Below, piece after piece: positions 25,541-32,753 of a stretch of 64,000 bases of DNA. Under the pieces are notes generated by a model. That model was not told where the DNA came from, did no database searches, and was given only the letters and a program-made list of their open reading frames with translations. The first letter of the stretch is position 1. The number at the start of each line of letters is the position of its first letter. This stretch comes from Bacteroidales bacterium. GTDB taxonomy: Bacteria; Bacteroidota; Bacteroidia; Bacteroidales; UBA932. The translations under genes and the position numbers were made by a program. Location: NCBI GenBank assembly GCA_017620335.1, contig JAFZQO010000007.1:62001-126000 (forward strand). The letters are read 5' to 3'.

Positions 25541-27985
25541 ATGACCATGGAAAGCAACAACAATCCCAACCAGCCCCGGCAGGAAGAGTCCGTCCAGCTG
25601 ATGGACCTCGTCTACAAATGCCTGTCCAAATGGCATTGGTTCGTCATCTCCGTCATCCTCTGCCTCGGCCTTGCCATTTTTTATGTTCTCAAGACCCCGC
25701 CCGTTTATACGCGTTCGGCGGAGATCATGATCAAGACCAACTCACGCGGCCGTTCCATCGCCGGCGAGGGCGACGCGTTCTCCGAGCTCGGCCTGTTCAA
25801 CACCAATACCAACGTCTATAATGAGATCAAGGCCCTGGCCGCCAAGTCCAACATGCTGGAAGTGGTAAAGAGGCTCAACCTTGACATGAACTATACTACG
25901 GACGGCCGTTTCCACGACAACGTCCTTTATGGCAGCAGCCTTCCGTTTACCGCCGAGATTGTGGACATTCCCGAACAGGTCCCCGCGTCGTTCGACCTTG
26001 CCGTCAACGCCTCCGGCGCCGTTTCGCTCTCCAATTTCGTTTTCAACGGCGAACCCGCCGAGAAGAACCTGGTGGTGGAGGGAGCGTTCGCCGACACCCT
26101 TTCCACCCCTGCCGGCCTTGTCCTGATAGTCCCCACCGTTTATTACGAGGCCAAGGACTATCCCACTGTCCATGTCCGGCGTTCGTCCTACCGCAGCGCG
26201 GTTTCCCGCTACTCTTCTGAACTCTCCGTCAGCCTCAGCGACAAAATGTCCCAGGTGGTCCAGCTTACCGTCAACGACATCTCCATCCGCCGCGCCGAGG
26301 ATGTCCTCGACATGCTCGTGGAGGTTTACAACGAGAACTGGGTGGCGGACAAGAACCAGATAGCCGTCAGCACCTCGATGTTCATCAACGAGCGTCTCGG
26401 CGTCATCGAGCAGGAGCTCTCCGAGGTGGACAGCGACATCTCCACATACAAGAGCCAGAACCTCATCCCTGACGTCAAGGCCGCGTCCAGCATGTACATG
26501 ACGCAGAGCAACGCCATCAACGAGCAGATCCAGGGCCTCAACAACGAGCTCTTCATGACCCGCTACATCCGCGAGTCGCTCTCCAGTGACAGCAACAAGG
26601 GCAAGGTCCTTCCCGCAAACTCCGGCATTTCCAGCTCGAACATCGAGAAACAGATATCCGAGTACAACGACAAGGTCCTGCGCCGCAACGACCTGGTGGC
26701 GGCCAGTTCCGAGTCCAACCCCCTGGTGGTCGACCTCGACAACTCGCTCAACAGCCTGAGGCAGGCCATCATATCCTCCGTGGACAACCAGGAGCTCGCG
26801 CTCAACAACCAGATCACCTCGCTCAGGCGTACCGAGCAGCAGGCCACGGCGCGTATCGCCGCCAACCCTACCCAGGCCAAGTACCTCCTCTCCGTCGAGC
26901 GTCAGCAGAGCGTCAAGGAAGCGCTTTACCTCTTCCTCCTCCAGAAGCGTGAGGAGAACGAGCTCTCCCAGGCCTTCACCGCCTACAACACCCGCATCAT
27001 CGACCCTCCGACCGGTTCCATGAGGCCTACCGCCCCGCGCAAGAGCATGATCTATCTCCTTGCGCTCATGCTGGGTCTCTTCATCCCCCTGGCCATCCTC
27101 TATTTGATGGAGGTGCTGAATACCAGGGTCCGTGGCAGGAAAGACGTCAAGGATGTCGTCCTTCCCTTCGCCGGGGAGATCCCTCTCACCGAGCAGGGCA
27201 TGAAGGAGAACAGGAAGTACCTGCGTTCCCTCAGGATGAAGAAGTCGGTCGAGTCCAAGCGCGAGGTACTTGTCAAGGCCGGCAGCAGGGACACCATCAA
27301 CGAGGCCTTCCGCGTCCTCCGTACCAATGTCGAGTTCATGACGAAGAACAAGGATGCCAACGTCCTGGCCCTCACCTCCTTCAATCCCGGTTCCGGCAAG
27401 TCCTTCATCTCTATGAACCTTGCCATGGCGCTGGCCATAAAGGGACGCCGTGTGCTCGTCATCGACTGCGACCTTCGCCACGCCTCCCTGTCCACCTATG
27501 TCGATTCGCCCCATAAGGGTATTTCCAACTACCTGAGCGGCCAGATCGATGACGTCAGCGAGGTGATAGTCCAGTATCCGGGACAGGATTCGCTCTTCAT
27601 CCTTCCGGTCGGCGTCATCCCTCCGAACCCGACTGAGCTCGTTGCCGACGAACGCTTCAAGCAGTTGGTCGCCAGCCTCAAGAGCCAGTACGACTACGTC
27701 TTCCTCGACTGTCCTCCCATCGAGATAGTCGCCGATACCCAGATCATCGACCAGAGCGCTGACAGGACCCTCTTCGTCATCCGCGCCGGCCTGTGCGAGC
27801 GCAGCATGCTCAATGAACTGAACAACCTCTACGAGGAGAACAAGTACAATAACCTCGCTCTCATCCTCAACGGCACCGAGATATCGAAATCCTCCTATTT
27901 CGGCAACAGATACGGATATCACTACGGCCACTACGGCCATTACGGATATGCCTCCTATGCCAATGACGACAAGAAGAATAGTTGA
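25541..27985 (+). CDS. Wzc-like chain-length determinant and BY-kinase
   Basis: 814 residues (start 25541, or 25547). Wzz domain with a first membrane helix (HWFVISVILCLGLAIFYVL) and a second at about residues 500-520 (SMIYLLALMLGLFIPLAILYL) enclosing a long periplasmic coiled-coil part. The cytoplasmic kinase has Walker A NPGSGKS (Lys620), Walker A' VLVIDCDLR and Walker B VFLDCPP. The C-terminus carries a Tyr/His cluster (YGYHYGHYGHYGYASY), the autophosphorylation tail of BY-kinases. It controls polymer length and export through the Wza-like channel. The tail region overlaps the start of the Nif3-like gene. Confidence 0.93.
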   Translation: MTMESNNNPNQPRQEESVQLMDLVYKCLSKWHWFVISVILCLGLAIFYVLKTPPVYTRSAEIMIKTNSRGRSIAGEGDAFSELGLFNTNTNVYNEIKALAAKSNMLEVVKRLNLDMNYTTDGRFHDNVLYGSSLPFTAEIVDIPEQVPASFDLAVNASGAVSLSNFVFNGEPAEKNLVVEGAFADTLSTPAGLVLIVPTVYYEAKDYPTVHVRRSSYRSAVSRYSSELSVSLSDKMSQVVQLTVNDISIRRAEDVLDMLVEVYNENWVADKNQIAVSTSMFINERLGVIEQELSEVDSDISTYKSQNLIPDVKAASSMYMTQSNAINEQIQGLNNELFMTRYIRESLSSDSNKGKVLPANSGISSSNIEKQISEYNDKVLRRNDLVAASSESNPLVVDLDNSLNSLRQAIISSVDNQELALNNQITSLRRTEQQATARIAANPTQAKYLLSVERQQSVKEALYLFLLQKREENELSQAFTAYNTRIIDPPTGSMRPTAPRKSMIYLLALMLGLFIPLAILYLMEVLNTRVRGRKDVKDVVLPFAGEIPLTEQGMKENRKYLRSLRMKKSVESKREVLVKAGSRDTINEAFRVLRTNVEFMTKNKDANVLALTSFNPGSGKSFISMNLAMALAIKGRRVLVIDCDLRHASLSTYVDSPHKGISNYLSGQIDDVSEVIVQYPGQDSLFILPVGVIPPNPTELVADERFKQLVASLKSQYDYVFLDCPPIEIVADTQIIDQSADRTLFVIRAGLCERSMLNELNNLYEENKYNNLALILNGTEISKSSYFGNRYGYHYGHYGHYGYASYANDDKKNS

Positions 27986-28748
27986 GGCGCTTGAGACGCT
28001 GGCTCCGCTGGCGCTTCAGGAAGATTATGACAATGCAGGACTCCAGGTCGGCCTCCCTGATTCAGAGGTGACGGGCGTCCTGCTCTGTCTTGACATCACC
28101 GAGGAGGTCGTGGAGGAGGCGGTGCGCAAGGGATGCAACCTAGTCGTGTCGCACCATCCCCTGATCTTCAGGCCTTTGAAGCGTGTCACCGACGCCACTT
28201 ACCAGCAGCGCTGCGTGATGCAGGCCGTCAGGAACGGCGTAGCCCTCTATTCGGCCCATACCAACCTCGACAACGCGGAGGACGGCGTCAACTACCGCAT
28301 CGCCTCCCTGATAGGACTGCACGGCATCGAATGGCTCGAGGAGAAGCCCGTGACGGCGGGCCGCAGCTGCGGCTCGGGCGTCGTCGGCGACCTCCCGGAG
28401 CCGGAGCCCGCCGCAGCCTTCCTGGCCCGCCTGAAGGAGGTTTTCGGCATCGAGTGCCTCATGCACACCGATCCCGCCGGGAAACTTGTGCGCCGCGTGG
28501 CGCTGTGCGGGGGAGCGGGCTCCTTCCTGATGGACGCCGCCCGGGCGAAGGGCGCCGACTGCTTCGTCACCGGCGAGATATCCTACCACCATTTCTTCGA
28601 TGCGGACGGCCTGTTGCTGGTCGCGATGGGGCACTACCAGAGCGAACGCTTCACCGTGGACCTGCTCCGCGACTTCCTCGCGTCCCGTTTCCCCGGCCTG
28701 AGGCTTGAGAAGACAGAGATTGATACCAATCCCATACATTATTCCTGA
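27963..28748 (+). CDS. Nif3-like dinuclear metal centre hexameric protein
   Basis: About 261 residues. The start at 27963 was chosen because MTTRRIVEALETLAPLALQED is the standard N-terminus; in-frame ATGs at 27948 and 27957 are also possible. DNAGLQVGLPDSEVTGVLLCLDIT, NLVVSHHPLIFRPLK (metal-binding His), ALYSAHTNLDNAEDGVN, GGAGSFLMDAARAKGADCFVTGE in parts, and VAMGHYQSE are diagnostic. The family (YbgI/YqfO, GTP cyclohydrolase 1 type 2-like) is widespread, forms toroids with two metals per subunit and has unclear function. It overlaps the kinase gene by 23 bases, so it is translationally tied to the exopolysaccharide operon although no pathway link is known. Confidence 0.92.
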   Translation: MTTRRIVEALETLAPLALQEDYDNAGLQVGLPDSEVTGVLLCLDITEEVVEEAVRKGCNLVVSHHPLIFRPLKRVTDATYQQRCVMQAVRNGVALYSAHTNLDNAEDGVNYRIASLIGLHGIEWLEEKPVTAGRSCGSGVVGDLPEPEPAAAFLARLKEVFGIECLMHTDPAGKLVRRVALCGGAGSFLMDAARAKGADCFVTGEISYHHFFDADGLLLVAMGHYQSERFTVDLLRDFLASRFPGLRLEKTEIDTNPIHYS

Positions 28749-28764
28749 TAACCACTTGAAAACC

Positions 28765-29805
28765 ATGGACAGACATGTCGTCATCATGGCCGGCGGCATA
28801 GGCAGCCGTTTCTGGCCCATGAGCACGCCTGAGCACCCCAAGCAATTCATCGACGTCCTCGGATGCGGACGTTCCCTCATACAGATGACCGCGGACCGGC
28901 TCCTGCCGCTTTGCCCTTATGAAAACATGTGGGTAGTGACCTCCCGCAACTATTTGGACATAGTGCGCGAACAGCTCCCCGGCATTCCCGAGGCCAACAT
29001 CCTGGCCGAGCCGGAGGCCCGCAACACCGCCCCCTGCATCGCTTATGCCTGCTGGAAGATAAAGGCCCGCCACCCTGAGGCCAACATCGTCGTCACGCCT
29101 TCCGACGCCCTCGTCCTGGACGCGGAGGAGTACCGGAGGGTCATTTCCCTGGCACTTGACTTCACGGTCACTGACGGGACCATAGTCACCGTCGGCATCA
29201 AGCCTTCCCGCCCCGAGACGGGCTACGGCTACATCCTGGCGGGGGAGGAGATGTCTCCCGAGGTGTTCTCCGTCCGTGCCTTCAAGGAGAAGCCGGACCT
29301 TGATACCGCCAAGTCATACCTTGCTGACGGACATTATCTCTGGAACGCCGGCCTCTTCGTCTGGAACGTATCCACCATCACGGCTGCCATCCGCACCTAT
29401 GCTCCCGGCATAGCCGCGCTCATGGACCGGATGGCCCCTTCCTTCTACACTGAATCGGAGGACGGGACTGTCGGCATGCTCTTCCCGCTTTGCGAGAAGA
29501 TCAGCATAGACTACGCGGTGATGGAGAAGGCCCCCGGCATCCACACCATCCCCGCCTCCTTTGGCTGGAGCGACCTGGGCAGCTGGGGCTCCCTTCGCCT
29601 CAATTCCTCCACCGACGGCAGGGGCAACGCCACCCTCGGCACCGACATACACATGTTCGAGTGCGAGGGCTGCGTCGTCCGCACCTCCTCCCTGAAGAAG
29701 GTGGTGCTGCAGGGCCTGTCCGACTACATCGTCGCCGAGAAGGACGGCTCCCTGCTGGTATGCCGCCTCTCGGAGGAGCAGAGAATCAAGGAATTCTCGA
29801 AATGA
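28765..29805 (+). CDS. manC: Mannose-1-phosphate guanylyltransferase
   Basis: 346 residues from MDRHVVIMAGGIGSRFWPMS at 28765. GT-A nucleotidyltransferase motifs: MAGGIGSRFWPMSTPEHPKQF (in part, pyrophosphorylase signature), AEPEARNTAPCIAYA, VVTPSDALVLD, GIKPSRPETGYGYI, FKEKPDL, YLWNAGLFVW, SIDYAVMEKA and FGWSDLGSWGSL. It makes GDP-mannose from GTP and mannose-1-phosphate. Short form lacking the C-terminal phosphomannose isomerase cupin found in many ManC proteins. In the exopolysaccharide operon it would supply GDP-mannose or precursors of GDP-fucose. Confidence 0.92.
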   Translation: MDRHVVIMAGGIGSRFWPMSTPEHPKQFIDVLGCGRSLIQMTADRLLPLCPYENMWVVTSRNYLDIVREQLPGIPEANILAEPEARNTAPCIAYACWKIKARHPEANIVVTPSDALVLDAEEYRRVISLALDFTVTDGTIVTVGIKPSRPETGYGYILAGEEMSPEVFSVRAFKEKPDLDTAKSYLADGHYLWNAGLFVWNVSTITAAIRTYAPGIAALMDRMAPSFYTESEDGTVGMLFPLCEKISIDYAVMEKAPGIHTIPASFGWSDLGSWGSLRLNSSTDGRGNATLGTDIHMFECEGCVVRTSSLKKVVLQGLSDYIVAEKDGSLLVCRLSEEQRIKEFSK

Positions 29806-29825
29806 TTAACAGTAAGTACTTGTAA

Positions 29826-30812
29826 ATGAAGATACTCGTTACCGGAGCCGCGGGATTCATAGGCTCGAAGCTCATGTACATGCTCGCAAAACGCGGGGAT
29901 GACGTCGTCGGCATCGACAACCTCAATGACTATTACGACGTCCGTCTCAAGCACGGGCGCATCGCCGAGTTCTGCACGGGGGAGCGCAGGCGCTTCCTGG
30001 AGATGGACATCGCCGACAAGGAGTCGCTGGACGCGCTCTTCGCCGCCGAGGGCTTCGCCGCCGTGGTCAATCTGGCGGCGCAGGCGGGCGTACGCTACTC
30101 CATCACCAATCCCTACGCCTACCTGCGGAGCAATCTCGAAGGCTTCCTGAACATCCTCGAAGCCTGCCGCCGCAATCCCGTGAAGCACCTCGTGTTCGCA
30201 TCCTCCAGCTCCGTTTACGGCCTCAATTCCAAGGTCCCGTACTCAGAGGAAGACCCCGTGGACAATCCCGTGAGCCTGTATGCCGCCACCAAGAAGTCCA
30301 ACGAGCTGATGGCCCATTCCTACGCCAAGCTCTACGGCATCCCTTGCACCGGCCTGCGTTTCTTCACCGTTTACGGTCCCTGGGGACGCCCCGACATGGC
30401 CCCGATGCTCTTCGCCTCGGCCATATCCCGCGGCGAGCCGATCAAGGTCTTCAACGGGGGCGACATGATACGCGACTTCACCTACATCGACGACATCGCG
30501 GAGGGCACCATCCGTACCCTGGACCATGTTCCGGAGGCTGCCGCCTGTCCGAACGGGGTCCCGTTCAGGGTCTACAACATCGGCTGCTCCAACCCCGTGA
30601 AGCTCATGGACTTCATCTCCGAGATAGAGCAGGCCATCGGACGTCCTGCCGAGAAGATATTCCTGCCCATGCAGGCCGGCGACGTCTACCAGACCAACGC
30701 TGACACCTCGCGTCTGGAGGATGAGGTGGGTTACAAGCCTCACGTGAGGCTGCACGAAGGTATAGCCGCCTTCATCGAGTGGTATGGATCCGACAAGAAC
30801 CCTTTGAGATGA
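29826..30812 (+). CDS. UDP-glucuronate 4-epimerase-like NAD-dependent epimerase
   Basis: 328 residues, extended short-chain dehydrogenase. TGAAGFIGSKLMYMLAKRGD binds NAD; GIDNLNDYYDVRLKHGR is the variant seen in UDP-GlcA 4-epimerases; the catalytic pattern is Ser in ASSSSVYG and YxxxK in YAATKKSNELM; RFFTVYGPWGRPDMAPMLFA and GDMIRDFTYIDDIAEG also fit that family. It would interconvert UDP-glucuronate and UDP-galacturonate. The stop overlaps the next gene by 4 bases (ATGA). Together with the following kinase and nucleotidyltransferase it suggests a UDP-uronic acid supply module for the polysaccharide. Confidence 0.88.
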   Translation: MKILVTGAAGFIGSKLMYMLAKRGDDVVGIDNLNDYYDVRLKHGRIAEFCTGERRRFLEMDIADKESLDALFAAEGFAAVVNLAAQAGVRYSITNPYAYLRSNLEGFLNILEACRRNPVKHLVFASSSSVYGLNSKVPYSEEDPVDNPVSLYAATKKSNELMAHSYAKLYGIPCTGLRFFTVYGPWGRPDMAPMLFASAISRGEPIKVFNGGDMIRDFTYIDDIAEGTIRTLDHVPEAAACPNGVPFRVYNIGCSNPVKLMDFISEIEQAIGRPAEKIFLPMQAGDVYQTNADTSRLEDEVGYKPHVRLHEGIAAFIEWYGSDKNPLR

Positions 30813-31981
30813 ACTGCACTGAGAAGTTTGAGGAGATATACAGGAAGGCCCCGGATGCGGTGGCCTTCTGTCCTTACAGGATATGCCCCATCGGGGCCCA
30901 CAGCGACCATCAGCATGGCAGGATCACAGGCCTCGCCATCGACAGGGGCATCAGCATCGCCTATCATCCCAAGCGCAACGGCGTGGTCGAACTGGCCTCG
31001 CTCCAGTTCGACAAGCGGGCGCAGTTCCACATCCGGAGCGTCCCTGAGAAGCGCCAGATGGACTGGGCCGACTATCTCCGCGGCGCGACCATCGAGCTCT
31101 CGCAGCGCTACACCCTCTCCACGGGCCTCTGCGGCGTGATCGAGGGTACCCTCCCCATAGGGGGCCTCTCTTCGTCCGCGGCCGTCACCATAGCCTTCCT
31201 TTCGGCCCTGTGCCGCGTCAACGGCATCTCGCCCGAGCCCCGCGAAATCATCGCGATGGCCATGGCGGCGGAAAACCATTATGTCGGTGTCAGCAGCGGC
31301 AAACTCGACCAAAGTTGCGAGATATACTCGCGCAAGGACCATCTTCTCTATCTAGACACCTTGGACGACAGCTACGAGCTCATTCCGACTTCGCCGGAGA
31401 TGGCCCCATACGAGATCGCCATTTTCTTCAGCGGGGTTGAGAGGACCCTGGCCGGCTCCAAGTTCAACATGCGCGTGGACGAATGCCGCAGCGCCGCGTA
31501 CGCCCTCAAGGCTTATGCGGGCATGGAGTACGGCAAGTTCGCAGAAACGCACCTGCGCGAAGTCCCGAAAGAGGTATATGACGAGTACAAGGACCGCCTG
31601 CCGGAAAGCTGGCGCAGGAGGGCCGAGCACTGGTATACCGAGTACGACCGCGTCGTGAGGGGTGCGGAGGCATGGAGGAGGGGAGACCTGGCCACTTACG
31701 GCCGTCTCAGCTTCGAGTCCGGACGCTCGTCCATCTACAACTGGGAGACGGGTTCGCCTGAGCTCAAGGCCCTTTACGAGATAATGGAGCACACCGACGG
31801 CATCTACGGCGGGCGCTTCAGCGGTGCGGGCTTCAAAGGCTGCTGCATGGCCCTCATCGACCCGTCGTTCAGGGATTCCATACTGGAAAAGGTCGAGCGT
31901 GAGTATCTTGCGCAGTTCCCGGCCCTGAAGGGCCGTTACGGCGCCTATATCTGCCATTCCGCGGACGGAGTCAGCCTATGA
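30809..31981 (+). CDS. GHMP sugar kinase, galacturonokinase-like
   Basis: 390 residues from MNCTEKFEEIYRK at 30809, coupled to the epimerase by ATGA. FCPYRICPIGAHSDHQHGRITGLAID (in parts) is the galactokinase-family substrate motif in the form I recall from galacturonokinases; LPIGGLSSSAAVTIAFL is the GHMP ATP-binding motif; VGVSSGKLDQSCEIYSRKDHLLYLD and GGRFSGAGFKGCCMALI are motifs 2 and 3. Canonical galactokinases have an Asn-Glu-His-Thr-Asp-Tyr stretch; here it is AHSDHQ, which points away from galactose. Likely product galacturonate-1-phosphate, to be activated by the next gene. Substrate is an inference. Confidence 0.82.
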   Translation: MNCTEKFEEIYRKAPDAVAFCPYRICPIGAHSDHQHGRITGLAIDRGISIAYHPKRNGVVELASLQFDKRAQFHIRSVPEKRQMDWADYLRGATIELSQRYTLSTGLCGVIEGTLPIGGLSSSAAVTIAFLSALCRVNGISPEPREIIAMAMAAENHYVGVSSGKLDQSCEIYSRKDHLLYLDTLDDSYELIPTSPEMAPYEIAIFFSGVERTLAGSKFNMRVDECRSAAYALKAYAGMEYGKFAETHLREVPKEVYDEYKDRLPESWRRRAEHWYTEYDRVVRGAEAWRRGDLATYGRLSFESGRSSIYNWETGSPELKALYEIMEHTDGIYGGRFSGAGFKGCCMALIDPSFRDSILEKVEREYLAQFPALKGRYGAYICHSADGVSL

Positions 31982-32748
31982 AATGCCTTGTCCTTGCCGC
32001 GGGCTACGCCACGCGCTTGTATCCCCTGACGGAGAATTTCCCCAAGCCCCTGCTGAAGGTGGGGGAGAAGACCATACTCGACTGGCTCGTCGACGACATT
32101 GAGTCGGCCGGACTCGTCGACGGCTTCGTCATCATCTCGAACCATAAGTTCGCGGACCATTTCCGCGCCTGGGCTGATAATAAATGTCATTCCGAGCGAA
32201 GCGAAGGAATCTATACCGTCGTCGACGACGGGACGTCCACCAACGAGACGCGCCTCGGCGCCGTGCGCGACATCCAGTTCGCCGTCGACAGCCTCGGCCT
32301 GGACGATGACCTCCTGGTCATCGCCGGGGATAACATCCTGGATTTCAGCCTTGTGGAGTTCATTCGCTATGCGCAGGCCAAAGGCACCTCATGCATCATG
32401 AGGTACTACGAGGCCGACGGGAAGCGGCTCCGCAAATGCGGTGTCGTGGAGGTGGATGGGGACGACCGCGTCGTCGGGATGGAGGAGAAGCCGGCGGAGC
32501 CGAAGTCGCACTGGTGCTGCCCGCCGTTCTATTTCTACCGTCGCGAAGACGCCGGCCGCGTGGCCGAAGGCATAGCGGCCGGCTGCGGCGTGGACGCGCC
32601 GGGCAGCTTCGCCGCATGGCTCAGCTCCCGCGTCCCCGTCCACGCGATGGAGATGCCCGGGCGGCGCTTCGACATCGGCGACATCGACAGCTACCGCCGG
32701 GTCTGCGATATTTTTTTCTGTCATTCCGAGCGAAGCGAAGGAATCTGA
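31978..32748 (+). CDS. Sugar-1-phosphate nucleotidyltransferase carrying two translated repeat copies
   Basis: 256 residues, start coupled to the kinase gene (ATGA). MKCLVLAAGYATRLYPLTENFPKPLL in parts is the pyrophosphorylase signature; YTVVDDGTSTNETRLGAVRDIQF, LVIAGDNILDFSL and VVGMEEKPAEPKSHW are further core segments. It probably makes UDP-GalA or a related NDP-sugar from the kinase product. Oddity: residues 70-78 and the last nine residues 248-256 are both CHSERSEGI, encoded by two copies of a 28-base dispersed repeat in the same orientation and phase. The first copy lies just before the VVDDGT strand, probably in a loop; the second replaces the original C-terminus and its last T forms the stop codon with the flanking GA. 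Confidence 0.85.
   Translation: MKCLVLAAGYATRLYPLTENFPKPLLKVGEKTILDWLVDDIESAGLVDGFVIISNHKFADHFRAWADNKCHSERSEGIYTVVDDGTSTNETRLGAVRDIQFAVDSLGLDDDLLVIAGDNILDFSLVEFIRYAQAKGTSCIMRYYEADGKRLRKCGVVEVDGDDRVVGMEEKPAEPKSHWCCPPFYFYRREDAGRVAEGIAAGCGVDAPGSFAAWLSSRVPVHAMEMPGRRFDIGDIDSYRRVCDIFFCHSERSEGI
32185..32212 (+). repeat. Dispersed 28-base repeat, copy 1, translated inside a nucleotidyltransferase
   Basis: Begins TGTCATTCCGAG, ends GAAGGAATCT; identical to copies at 32719, 36370 and 43557. ATTCC/GGAAT arms allow a small hairpin. Reads CHSERSEGI in the host gene. Confidence 0.95.
32719..32746 (+). repeat. Dispersed 28-base repeat, copy 2, forms the C-terminus of the nucleotidyltransferase
   Basis: Identical to copy 1, same strand and same codon phase. 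It lies at a convergent gene junction: the GH74 gene ends at 32754. Confidence 0.95.
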
Positions 32749-32753
32749 TTCCT

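Noticed and set aside
25742..27940. 732-codon frame antisense to the Wzc-like gene
   Set aside because: No domains, no promoter, and the plus-strand gene has all kinase motifs.
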